A stretch of DNA of 64,000 nt from NCBI RefSeq assembly GCF_021917145.1, contig NW_025813728.1:344515-408514 (forward strand), in the 5' to 3' direction. The DNA is from Hypomesus transpacificus (lineage: Eukaryota; Chordata; Actinopteri; Osmeriformes; Osmeridae). The first letter of the stretch is position 1. Each line of letters begins with the position of its first letter. Made by a program: the position numbers and the translations under genes. Of this stretch, positions 34,801 to 45,771 are shown one piece after another. Below the pieces are notes generated by a model. It did no database searches. It was not told the DNA's origin and worked only from the letters and a program-made list of their open reading frames with translations.

Positions 34801-37800
34801 GTGACCTATGCACTTTGTAAAGCTCTCTCTTGGAAGTCGCTTTGGATAAAAGCGTCTGTTAAATGAATAAATGTAACTATGACAAACCTTTCGGTGAAAT
34901 CAGACTTCGACGTGATGTTCGTGTAGAATCACCTGTACCTGTAAATAATGAATCAGCAGATCCACATGAAAATTATTTCGTTAGAGATAATGATGATTGC
35001 AAATAAAATTATTTATTTACATGTTGTTTACAGTTTGTCTATACTGTTCATTTATTTTCATTTCATATTTCTTCAAGACTTTTCTGTTGTTTTTTGTACC
35101 TAAGACTTTTGTGCTTCTGGTTCAGTTCTGTGACTGCACCTTATCAAATATAATGAGCCAAGTAGTTATGTATCCTAGCTCTAAATGTTTAACTGGAAAG
35201 TGCCTAAATAACTACACTGCTCAAAAAAATAAAGGGAACACTAAAATAACACACCTAGATCTGAATGAATGAAATAATCTCATTAAATACTTTTTTTATT
35301 GTTCCATTGATAATTACTGTGTTATTTTGTTATCAGCACATGCAACTATGTAAAGAAAAAAGTATTTAATGAGATTATTTCATTCATTCAGATCTAGGAG
35401 TGTTATTTTAGTGTTCCTTTTATTTTTTGAGGTGTATACTTTGAGCTAAGAGTTGCCACCATTATCTTCCAAGTAAGTAAAAGATATTCAATTTATCTTC
35501 ATGTTTCAGAAAGCATATTATCACCTAAGAGTTTTAAGAACTTTTTTTGTACCTTTTTTATACCCCAAACAATAGAAGAAGATAGCAACGCAGATAACCA
35601 CTGCTATAAACACGATCCACTGGTTCATAATTAAGTGCAAACCCAACCACACTCCTGAACTACACTAAACTAGCAGGGGTGCCTACAGCTGCCTGAAGGG
35701 GGTGCCAATATGCCAATTCTCCACAAACTGAAATGATAGATGAAAACCGCGCAGAGATTTCTTTTTTTAAAATTCTCGTGCGCCCCCCACTTGACATGAA
35801 AAAATGCCGCCCCGGGCGGCTGCCCGGTTTGCCCGTGCCTAAAACCGCCCCTGGCTGATGACACGCAGCTGTACCTGTCGTTCCCCCCCACCGATCCGGG
35901 GATCTCAGCTAGGATTGAGGCCTGCCTTGCAGACATCTCCGCCTGGATGACCGAGCACCACCTCAAGCTGAACCTCGCCAAAACAGAACTTCTCATCATC
36001 CCAACCAAACCCTCCATCTCCAACAACCTCTCAATCACCCTGGGATCTGCGACGGTGACCCCTTCATCCTATGCCGGGAACCTTGGGGTTACCATGGATG
36101 ACGAGCTCTTCCTCACGGCCCACATTGCTGCGGTCTCCCAGTCGTGTAGATTCACCCTCTACAACATCCGGAAGATCAGGAGATACCTGTTTGAGCACTC
36201 CACCCAGCTGCTTGTCCAAGCAATGGTCCTCTCCAAGTTGGACTACTGCAACTCGCTGCTCGCCGGTCTCCCAGCATGCGCAACCCGCCTTCTCCAGAGG
36301 ATTCAGAACGCAGCGGCCCGCCTGGTCTACAATCTACCCAGACGCTCCCACGTTACCCCGCTCCTCATCTCCCTCCACTGGCTACCCATAACGGCCCGCA
36401 TCTGATTCAAGACCCTGGTACTGACCTTCCGAGCAGTCAACGGGACTGCACCCGACTACATCAAGTCTCTCCTGCAGCCTTACACCCCCACCCGCCACCT
36501 ACGGTCTTCTTCAGACAACCGTCTGGTGGTCCCACCGCTCAAGACCGCCCGGTCCCAACACAAGCTCTTCTCCTGCCTGGCACCCCAGTGGTGGAATCAA
36601 CTCCCCACCTCCATCAGAGACACCGACTGTCTCTCCACCTTCAAGAGAAGGCTCAAGACGCACTTGTTCCGGGAGTACAACGGTACTTAGGAATGGTTTG
36701 CTGAACTCAATGCTAGTTTCCTCAAGGATCAGAATGACTCTTGCTTAGAGACTGTTGCTCTTGTTGGTTAGTGGTACCTGATTTAAACTGTTGTTTTCTA
36801 TTTTAGTTAATCTTATTTTTATTTTACTGTTGCTTGCTTTTCTACAGGTACACTTGCACTTAGAGATTCATGTTGTTTAATTGTAACTTGCTTAACAACA
36901 TGCTCTTATGGTTTTTCCCTTTGGCACTTACTTTTTGGTTGTTCACAATGTGTGCTTCTTGTTTTGGCTACCCGCAATGCTTTATGCTTCTATCTTGTTG
37001 TTATTATCAGTGACCTATGCACTTTGTAAAGCTCTCTCTTGGAAGTCGCTTTGGATAAAAGCGTCTGTTAAATGAATAAATGTAACTATGACAAACCTTT
37101 CGGTGAAATCAGACTTCGACGTGATGTTCGTGTAGAATCACCTGTACCTGTAAATAATGAATCAGCAGATCCACATGAAAATTATTTCGTTAGAGATAAT
37201 GATGATTGCAAATAAAATTATTTATTTACATGTTGTTTACAGTTTGTCTATACTGTTCATTTATTTTCATTTCATATTTCTTCAAGACTTTTCTGTTGTT
37301 TTTTGTACCTAAGACTTTTGTGCTTCTGGTTCAGTTCTGTGACTGCACCTTATCAAATATAATGAGCCAAGTAGTTATGTATCCTAGCTCTAAATGTTTA
37401 ACTGGAAAGTGCCTAAATAACTACACTGCTCAAAAAAATAAAGGGAACACTAAAATAACACACCTAGATCTGAATGAATGAAATAATCTCATTAAATACT
37501 TTTTTTATTGTTCCATTGATAATTACTGTGTTATTTTGTTATCAGCACATGCAACTATGTAAAGAAAAAAGTATTTAATGAGATTATTTCATTCATTCAG
37601 ATCTAGGAGTGTTATTTTAGTGTTCCTTTTATTTTTTGAGGTGTATACTTTGAGCTAAGAGTTGCCACCATTATCTTCCAAGTAAGTAAAAGATATTCAA
37701 TTTATCTTCATGTTTCAGAAAGCATATTATCACCTAAGAGTTTTAAGAACTTTTTTTGTACCTTTTTTATACCCCAAACAATAGAAGAAGATAGCAACGC

Positions 37801-37984
37801 AGATAACCACTGCTATAAACACGATCCACTGGTTCATAATTAAGTGTGAATCCAACCACAGTCCTGAACTACACTGGTCCATCGCTGAGGCCAATGTGCT
37901 CTGCTCCATAACCGAATATAGGAGAAACAGGAGAATCAGCAGCAGCAGCAGGGCTGCTGTTGTAGTCCGTTTGATGACTCTCAT
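28808..37984 (-). CDS. Membrane-anchored B30.2 protein with mini-exon array (gene X)
   Basis: The 5' exon 37762-37984 encodes 74 residues with two hydrophobic spans (ALLLLLILLFLLY and WIVFIAVVICVAIFFY) and ends in phase 1 at AAAG|GTACAA. Extra Met-TM exons with the same phase and donor lie at 35553-35628 and 33314-33419. Mini-exons with both splice sites: 33070-33108, 32690-32731, 32364-32396, 32040-32078, 31465-31503, 31084-31125, 30755-30787 and 30432-30470 (33, 39 or 42 bp). A 21-bp exon (29442-29462) follows, then PRY-SPRY 28808-29334 (LDVDTAHPNL, SYWEVDV, WVLGVA, VGVDLDY, VTFYNA). No Ig exon is seen. The likely product is a short membrane anchor, a variable stalk of TQTSRQ-type repeats, and a cytosolic B30.2 domain. 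Start choice is inferred from conservation with gene Y. Exon use is inferred from splice signals and phase. Confidence 0.7.
29560..33260 (-). repeat. Tandem array of mini-exon units in gene X
   Basis: About ten units of roughly 300-450 bp repeat here, each with a mini-exon flanked by TTTACAG and GTAGGA. Exon types alternate: 42 bp (peptide core VKDGFTQTSRQ), 39 bp (VDDSTQTSHQ) and 33 bp (VDEFTQTLRQ). Each unit also carries GGTGTAAAAAAGGT, the 3' end and donor of the Met-TM exon, so the amplified unit included the tail of that exon. Two units (exons at 29593-29634 and 30050-30091) have lost the usual acceptor AG; an AG 6 bp further in would still keep frame. Confidence 0.85.
33466..33645. mobile_element. 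hAT-like remnant (second copy 35675-35854)
   Basis: The right end reads CCTAAAACCGCCCCTG, an inverted CAGGGGCGGTTTTAGG terminus of hAT type, with a CAGGGGTGCC at the left. No clear target duplication is seen; it abuts the L2-like sequence. Confidence 0.5.
33646..34880 (+). mobile_element. L2-like LINE fragment, 3' end of ORF2 (copy 1)
   Basis: The frame from 33738 encodes the C-terminal part of a non-LTR reverse-transcriptase polyprotein: LAKTELLIIP, the LGVTMDDELF stretch, DYCNSLLAGLP, LQRIQNAAARLV and LHWLPITARI, then a stop at 34194 where the family normally continues. The frame after it (for example LRSSSDNRLVVP, WWNQLP, FKRRLKTHLF) is preserved. The 3' tail ends GTCGCTTTGGATAAAAGC. It is a 5'-truncated, dead copy. 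Copy 2 is at 35855-37089. Confidence 0.88.
35215..35434. mobile_element. Tc1/mariner-type MITE (second copy 37424-37643)
   Basis: The inverted ends CACTGCTCAAAAAAATAAAG and CTTTTATTTTTTGAGGTG lie at a TA target. The arms extend inward with matching segments (GATCTGAATGAATGAAATAA and its complement). The homologous site in gene Y (about 44455-44472) is empty, reading straight through ACTACTTTGAGC, so insertion followed the block duplication. Confidence 0.88.
35629..37837. repeat. 2209-bp tandem duplication, copy 2
   Basis: The head-to-tail partner of 33420-35628, with the same contents in the same order. The TM part of the gene X 5' exon (37769-37837) forms its end, so copy 1 created a further Met-TM exon at 35553-35628. 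Confidence 0.93.
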
Positions 37985-37999
37985 TTCTGAAGCAGGTAC

Positions 38000-39410
38000 G
38001 TTAGGCTGGACAGTTAGCAGCACCTGCATGTTTATGGGAATAAACATAATTTTTTTTTCACCCCTGATTGAAATACACGGACATGGCCTCTCAAGAGCTA
38101 CAAACACACAGGAAAAACTGAACATCTATCAGAGCGTGATCATTTTGTTTTTAAACTTTACAGTGAATAGATATACAACATTCTGCAATCTAGATGACTG
38201 AAAGAATTTGAGAATTCACTTAAAAACACGGATGTGTTATAATCCCAAACACTATCTCCTTGTGTCAGTACACATGTTTAATTTAGCAGTATATTTCGAT
38301 TTTAAGGACGGGCAAAAAGACTTAAAAGGTTTGGGAAGCCTCTGGTATAGTAAAAGTTATTAAGCCATACCTTCCTTTTCCAGTGACTGCTTGTTCAGTT
38401 GTTGCCTTTCAGTATCTTGCTTTTGGACCTTGCACGTATACCTGAAGTTAATGTTTAACAACTGATCAAAAAAATGTATTTTATCCAGGAAACAGCAGCG
38501 TCTGCAGTTATGCAAGAGAGTGAGTGAGAGCAAGAGTAACAAAGTTTGTGACATGGAGGAAGATAAAGTGAGGAGAAGTTACTGAACTTCTGTGTTATTC
38601 AGGGCTACAAGGGTTTACTAAACCTGACTGCAGGAATCATCACTCTGGTTATAACTGAAAAAAAGTAAAATGTCAATTACCGGTTGTAAATTGGAAAAAA
38701 TATTTTGTTACACACAATACAATATAGTAGAAGTTCCACCGTTGCCTAGAGAACAAAATGGAGCAGAATGCTGAGGACGGGTGACCTTTGACCCAGTCAT
38801 GAGACAGATGAAGTACTATAATCCCCTGCCCTTGGCCTCAATATGGATTGGTTTTATTACCGGATGTAGTGATCCTGTGATATTTCCGACGAGAGATTAG
38901 AGCATGAGAAAAAATTAGAATAAATTTGATTGAGGTGTTTCATTAGTTGATAGGCATCTTTACAGAGTATGTGGGTCAGTGGTCTGTGAGTGTCAGTAGA
39001 TGTGCTACAGCAGTGAGTGATGCTTGCAATTTAAGCACACACGCACACACATTTGCACACATGCACACATTTGCACACATACATACACAGTTGCAAACAA
39101 AGAACGAAATAACATTCTTCTAGAACGACAAGATACTTTTTTTTTTTTCAGTATTGTACAAGAAACTGTCAATTTCGTCTTTTTGTGAATTTCAAGATCT
39201 TTACTTCATAAAACAGCTGATATTCTTAAGACTTTCCAGTGAGGTTAGGTTACCTTCTCTTAAAATTTTCACAGTAAGGGTATTAATTTCTTCTTAGTTA
39301 ACCAGAGGACATCGTGGTTGTCAGTTGAAGAAGAACAGGGACACGACAAGGAGTCTGAAGGTTGATCCAGGTGTGTGTGACAGGAGGAAGAACAACAAGA
39401 AGATATAGAG
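38000..39410. other. 5' flank of gene X
   Basis: It matches 44690-46260 upstream of gene Y closely, apart from a MITE present only there. No further coding exon could be supported on either strand, including no Ig-type or long signal-peptide exon. A CA-rich stretch lies at about 39034-39090. Confidence 0.5.
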
Positions 39411-39469
39411 AACCGGCAACCTTCTGATTAATAGCCCGATTCCCTAACCGCTCAGCCATCTGACTCCCA
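39411..39469 (-). repeat. SINE fragment at the block junction
   Basis: AACCGGCAACCTTCTGATTA to CAGCCATCTGACTCCC is a truncated tRNA-Leu-type SINE. It lies exactly where sequence homologous to the gene X/Y upstream flank ends and sequence homologous to the butyrophilin-like gene begins. Confidence 0.75.
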
Positions 39470-40303
39470 GTACCAGTAATAATACTACTGGTACTACTAT
39501 GACTTAAATTTCTACTACTACGACTATTAGTTCTACTAGTATTACTATTGCTACTATTACCACTATTACCACTACTTTTACTATTACTACTAGTGTTACA
39601 AATACTACCACAACTAGTTCAAGTACTATCAATGTTACTATTACTAGCACTACTACTATTGGTAATACTACGATTACTACTAATGCACTACTGCTAGTTA
39701 TACTACTATAACTAGTACTACCACTACTGTTAGTACTACTACGACATTCAGTGTAGAATATTTTACTTGTAACAAAGCTTTACTGCTCTAAAAGTGTTTA
39801 ACGTATTAACAAATATTTTTCAATTATCATTACAGGTGACACACAAACTTAGAAAAGTTAGAAAATGCAGAAAAAAAGTGTATAACATTATTTATATAAG
39901 AAATATTTATGTTAAATCGAATGTTAAACTTTACATGTGTCATTTTAAACTCTGGTTCACAGAAGGACCTGATTTATATTAACAGTATAAAGTAAAATGA
40001 AGAATTGATAATACAAACATATTTTTAATCAATAGAAATCACTGGCAAAATCCCTGACTCTGGTAACTAATCATTCTTAATTTTTAATAATCAATTTAAA
40101 CCCAGACAACAGCTACCGGAGTATTTGTTTTGAGGATGCAACGCTGCGGACTGTTGAGTTGCCCATGGAACTGAAGCCTGATACTCTGGGAGTGTTTCTG
40201 GACATTGAGAATCAGAGAGTCACTTTCTTCAACGTGGAGATCTACCAACGAACTGTTTCCTTTCTTTGGACCTTTGAATGGGTGTAAAGAGGAAATCAGA
40301 ATT

Positions 40304-40338
<35 letters not shown>

Positions 40339-40345
40339 TTCTCAA
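39470..40345 (+). pseudogene. Decayed 3' part of a butyrophilin-like gene
   Basis: The stretch aligns with 24686-26551. It has the ACT repeat, a mini-exon relic (GTGACACACAAAC near 39837), the exon pair near 39960-40060, and a B30.2 remnant from 40096 (NPDNSYRSICF, LKPDTLGVFLDIENQRVTFF). The first half of the B30.2 exon is gone, about 38 bp are missing after 40233, and a run of 34 C (40305-40338) interrupts the end. Signal, Ig and TM exons are absent. The 3' flank up to 40800 is also conserved. Confidence 0.85.
40305..40338. repeat. Run of 34 C
   Basis: A pure homopolymer inside the pseudogene B30.2 end, at the place where the intact gene reads ACCCCCACCCAC. Such runs are unstable and often mis-sized in assemblies. 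Confidence 0.9.
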
Positions 40346-40926
40346 GCTTAGCGTGAACAATGAGATATTACTGAGTAGACAGGTCTCATAAAAATCACAT
40401 TTATTGTTTAAAAAGCCTTTTATGCAATGCGAATTGTCAAGCACAGGTATAAACAAAGTAGAGTTTCAAGTTCGGTATGATAGCACCACAGTAGTTTTCT
40501 TACAGTGACTTAAGTCTATGCCAAACACAATTTGTTTCAAGATCAGATTAATTATATCATAAGCAAAAATTCTAATACATCATTTAAAATTTAGGATAGT
40601 AAAAATATAAAATCATGTAAGATATTGTTTTAAAACAATATTGAATTTGTATTTGAATGGGATTTCTGTAATGATTAGTAAGTAAGTCTACTATAGCCTA
40701 TAATAGCAATGAAAACAATGTAAAAACAATGACATCACGGTACGCAATTGTATGTCCCTCAATTCTCATAAAACTCTGGCAGATAAACGTGTGAATCGGT
40801 TGTTTTCCTTCATTTACATGGAAGAAATGTACAGCAACACTGACGATGTTGTATGTCCGAGTTCTTTCTTTGATGTGTCATCAGACGTGAAAAGTATTTC
40901 TTTCTTTCCACAGGTGTAGGTTTAGG

Positions 40927-42258
40927 CAGTGGCGTAACTATAGGGAGTGCAAGGAGTGCAGCTGCACTAGGGCCCGTGGCGAAAGGGGGCCCGTCCTCGA
41001 TCTCATCGTAAAAGTGAGACAACCTGACCGGGCCCCTTAAAGCAATCTGACCGGGCCCCTTGCACCGCTGTAATACCGCAAGTTGAGGATCACATATGAT
41101 CCAGTGTTATCAATTCGCAAACATTTCTCAATTATGGTGTCAGTTATTCAGAATTATGAGCTATCACCTGCCCAATAAACATTTTAAAAACAGTCAGTGT
41201 TAACAACAGCAAATAATTAATTTTTCCTAATTTGCCTTTTGCTGAATGAAACAAATGTCGTTTTTATTAAGTAATATTGCCCTCGAAAAATAGCAAGGAT
41301 GTCTGGGTAATATTGTTGTCAAAGATTCCCGCCCACCCACACACGATTGTTCCCATCCAGTTGTTGGAATACCACAGACAGTTGTTGTTGGGATACTACA
41401 GTTGTGTTGCATTAGTGTTTTGAAGCGAATTAGGCTACCCCATGCCATGCCCTTTAACATAATAGTGGCTCCAGAAAGCGGCAGGAACGAAAAGAGCAAG
41501 ATGTAAGGGTGGCAAAGCTGTCAAAACTATGCTCATTTGGATTGTGGCGAAGCGTGTTGAAGAGGACGCTACGTCTGACCCCCAGCCCGGCAACAGCAAT
41601 GAGTGTGAAACTCAGCCACCAGGGTAGGCTAATAATTATATAACGTTTACGGTCTGGTGTATGCAGTTGACATGGCTATTAAACGTCATAAAAATGCACA
41701 TATAGGCCTAGGCTACCAGGCAGCGGCCAGGTTAGATATAGTAAACTATGTGCAGGATGTAGTCGGAAAATAGCTAAAGCTAGATAGACTAAATGTAAAC
41801 TAGCATATCTAACGAACATAAAATCAAATATTCACCATCGAAGTGACTGTTTTTTTTTTACTAGTACCCAGATAGCACACATGACAGATCGAAACGTCAT
41901 TCATAACGTCGGATAAGCCTCGGTAAATGATCAGATTTTCTTCTCATCTCCGTGCTCTATTTCAAACGTCTCAGATACGTCGGCTCATGACTGACTGTTC
42001 CATTATGCTCATTCCGTGTTGTAGCAAGCATAATCTAGAGCCAGAGACTCGCGAGTCTGAGCCGTTCATCTTTGAAAACCGTAATCTATCTTCACATAGA
42101 AGGAGCAGTCGTTACCCTTAATTGTACATCATGAGTAGCCTAAATTTCCTTGCGCATTGCTAAACTGAAAACTCAATAATTTCGCCTGACGATAGGTCGG
42201 TAAGGGGCCCGTTGGTGAGATCTGCACTCGGGCCTGCCAAGTCCTTGTTACGCCGCTG
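40927..42258 (-). mobile_element. Non-autonomous hAT element, 1332 bp (copy 2, inverted)
   Basis: The ends are CAGTGGCGTAAC and GTTACGCCGCTG, with an exact target duplication GGTTTAGG (40919-40926 and 42259-42266). The length equals copy 1 at 19619-20950, and the internal short frames translate to the same peptides. The homologous site in the first block (about 27897) is empty. Confidence 0.93.
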
Positions 42259-42323
42259 GGTTTAGGTGAAGACAGCCAGACACCTGACACAGTGTGCTGG
42301 TACAGGAAGGTGGTAGGCCTACT

Positions 42324-44671
42324 CTAGTGCTGTTCAACTGTTTCATCTATGACGTTATAATTGGTGTTTCTATCTGGGTCAATTGACAGAATCCTGATAG
42401 GGTGTTGATTATTATTCCTTGGGGAGAACAAGGGCCGAACCACATCCTTGTATTCGGGCCCATCATCAAACATGTGAAGAACAGAACCAGTTACAGCGTT
42501 GTAGAAAGTCACCTTCTTGTTGCAATAATCCAGATCGACGCCAACCTTTTCTGGAATATCTTTATCAGACAGACAATCATCATCATCGGGGGTTGTAGGA
42601 GACTTCGCTTTCAGTGTTTCTCCATTAGACAGCCTGATGAACCAATAACCACGACGAGGCCTACTTAAATCCAACTTTCCGCCGCTAACCGCTGTTTCCT
42701 GGGCAACGCCCAGCACCCAGTCAACCTTGTCCTTAACGTCCACCTCCCAGTAGGATCTCCAAGCACGACCTATAGTACCCAACACGTAGGGCTCATCGGT
42801 ACCGACGCCCGTCCATTGCAGTTTTCTCGTCGATCTCCAGGTTAGGGTGAGCTGTGTCCACATCCAGAGTGACGTTAACTGTGGAGAAAAAGGAGGAAAG
42901 ACAAGTCAGACAATTGTGAATTTGGTATTCTTTTTTATGGATAAAAATGTTGTTATTGTGAATGATGTGACGTACAAACACTTACCGCCAAACACACGTG
43001 AAAAATCTGAAAGGATTTTAGAAACACGCATAAAAAATGTGTATTCATTTTGTATAAATGTATTTATAAATTAATTTAAGACATTCAACTTATCTTCATG
43101 TTTCATTAAATCATAGGATGTAAAGCACTTTTTTAAAACCTTTTTTAAACCAGAAAGTACAATTTAATGTAAAGAAAATGTTTATAATTACAAACATTAA
43201 AATACTATTACTAACTATGACAAACCCATGTACAAAGTCCTACCTTGACGTGATGTTTGTGTGAAACCATCTTTAACAGCTGTATCTGTAAACAATAAAT
43301 CAGCAGATCCACATTTTGTTAAAGGTAATGATGAATGCAAATTACATTATTTACTTACATGTGTTTGTCTATACTGTTCATTTTAAGTGGCAATAGCATT
43401 GTATTATATAGAATGTAATGTAACGTAGTTTAATTAATTTCTAACTATAGGCTATTAATATGTTGTTCATTTCTACTTTGATGTAAGCTTGTTTTTAGTA
43501 AGAGTGTACAGCCTTTTTTACACCAGAAAGTACCATTTAAAGTAAAGAAACATGTTTATAATTACAAAAACAAAATACTATTACAAACTATGACAAACCT
43601 ATCGTTAAAGTCCTACCTTGACGTGGTGTTGGTGTAGAATCATCAACACCTGTACCTGTAAAAAAGTAATCAGCAGATCCACATGAACATTCTTTCATTA
43701 GAGGTAAAGGTGATTGCAAATTACATTATTTATTTACATGTGTTTGTCTATACTGTTCATTTTAAGTGGCAATAGCATTGTATTATATAGAATGTAATGT
43801 AACGTAGTTTAATTAATTTCTAACTATAGGCTATTAATATGTTGTTCATTCCTACTTTGATGTAAGCTTGTTTTTAGTAAGAGTGTACAGCCTTTTTTAC
43901 ACCAGAAAGTACCATTTAAAGTAAAGAAACATGTTTATAATTACAAAAACAAAATACTATTACAAACTATGACAAACCTATCGTTAAAGTCCTACCTTGA
44001 CGTGATGTTTGTGTTGGACCATCTTTAACACCTGTATCTGTAAACAATACACCAGAAGATCCACATTTTGTTAAAGGTAATGATGATTGCAAATTACATT
44101 ATTTACTTACATGTGTTTGTCTATACTGTTCATTATAAGTGGCAATAATATTGTATATTGTAGAATGTAATGTAATGTGTAGTTGGGTACAGTCATAAAT
44201 TCTTATGCACCCACAAAGGAATGACATGAATATTGTCTTAACTCTTTTTTTGGCCTCTGTTTTTGTGTGGCAAAATAAAAGTGCAATTTTAAGAGTAAAA
44301 TTGAAATGAAAAAGTATTTTCATTTCATTATTTCTTAAAGACCTTTCTGTTGATTTTTGTACCAAAGACTTTGGCTCAGTTCTGTGATTGGACCTTATCA
44401 AATATAAGTACGTACGTATGTATCATTGCTCTAAATGTTTAACTGGAAAGTGCCTAAATAACTACTTTGAGCTAAGAGTTGCCACCATTATCTTCCAAGA
44501 AAGTCAAAGATATTCAACTTATCATGTATATGAAATCATAGTATCAGCTAGAGTTTTATGCACGTTTTTGGTACCATTTTTACACCACGAACAACAGCTG
44601 ATAGCAACGAAGGAAGCTAACACCCCAGCCAGTAAAACCAGGACCCACAACGCTGTCTCAATGACAGTCAT
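42324..44671 (-). pseudogene. Membrane-anchored B30.2 gene Y, frameshifted
   Basis: A compact sister of gene X. The 5' exon 44575-44671 has 32 codons with one TM span (ALWVLVLLAGVLASFVAI) and ends in phase 1. Mini-exons 43996-44037 (42 bp), 43617-43655 (39) and 43244-43285 (42) follow, then the 21-bp exon 42986-43006 and B30.2 exon 42324-42878. All joins are phase 1 with GT-AG sites. Compared with X, two bases are missing at about 42820 (DEKT then shifted), which breaks the PRY frame early while the rest of the domain stays open in another frame. Either a recent pseudogene or a sequence error; the otherwise clean domain makes both possible. Confidence 0.75.
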
Positions 44672-45584
44672 TTCTGAAGCAGCTACGTTAGGCTGGACAG
44701 TTAGCAGCACCTGTTTGTTTAGGGAAATAAATGGACGTAAGAAAATTAACTCCTGAATGAAACACACGGACGTGGTCTCTCAAGAGCTAAACACAAAGGA
44801 AAAACTGAACATCGGTCAGAGCTTGATAATCTTGTTTTCAGATTTTACACTGAATAGATGTAGGCCTACAATCTGAAATCTAGATTACTGAAAGAATTTG
44901 AAAATTCACTTAAAAACACCGATGTGTTTAAATCCCAAACACTATCTCCTTGTGTCAGTACATTAGTTTAATTTAGCAGTAAATTTCGATTTAAGGACGG
45001 GCAAAAAGACTATACCTTCCTTTTCCAGTGACTTCTTGTTCAGTTGTTGCCTTTCAGTATCTTGCTCTTGGACCTTGCACGCATATAAATACATGAAAGT
45101 AATGTTTAACAGTTGATCATAACGTTTTTTTTTTATCCAGGAAACAGCAGCGTCTGCAGTTATGCGAGAGATTGAGTGAGAGCAAAAGTAACAAATTTAA
45201 GTTTCAATGTCGCAAACTTAAGAAGATGTAGCGAAGATAAGACACTGAACTTCTGTATTAGTCAGGGACCAAAGGGTTTACTGAACCACCTATCATCACT
45301 CTGGTTATAACTAACAAAATTGAAATGTCAAAAACGATTTGTTATACACAATATATTACAGTAGAGCTGCCACCGTTGCCTAGAGAACAAGAGGAAGGGA
45401 GGGAGAATGCTGAGGATGGGCGATCTTTGATCCAGTCATGAGACAGATGAAGTACTATACTCCCCTGGCTTTGGCCTCAATATGGATTGGTTTCATAGCC
45501 TGAGGTAGTGTTCCTGTAATATTTCAGACGTGAGACGAGAGCATGAGTTAGAATAAATCATTTGATTCACCGGTTTAATTTGTT

Positions 45585-45771
45585 CAGGGCTGGCCCAAGC
45601 TTTAATGGGGCTAAGCAGAATTGATTTTGGGGCCCTCAGCCTCGCCCTTTATATACACAAAAATATTATTAATTACATTAACCTGTAATTTCATGTGCTC
45701 CTGGGGGCCCTCTGGTGGCCACGGTGGCCCTAAGCAGCCACTTAGTTCGCTTATGCTTTGGGCCGGCCCTG
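45585..45771. mobile_element. hAT-type MITE, 187 bp
   Basis: The ends are CAGGGCTGGCCC and GGGCCGGCCCTG. An exact 8-bp duplication AATTTGTT lies at 45577-45584 and 45772-45779. The equivalent place upstream of gene X (about 38945) lacks it. Confidence 0.88.

Larger units (their letters stand above)
33420..35628. repeat. 2209-bp tandem duplication, copy 1
   Basis: This segment and 35629-37837 are repeated head to tail. Every open frame inside is the same at an offset of 2209 and I saw no base difference. The unit contains an hAT-like remnant, L2-like LINE sequence, a degenerate mini-exon, a Tc1-like MITE and one Met-TM exon. Confidence 0.93.
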
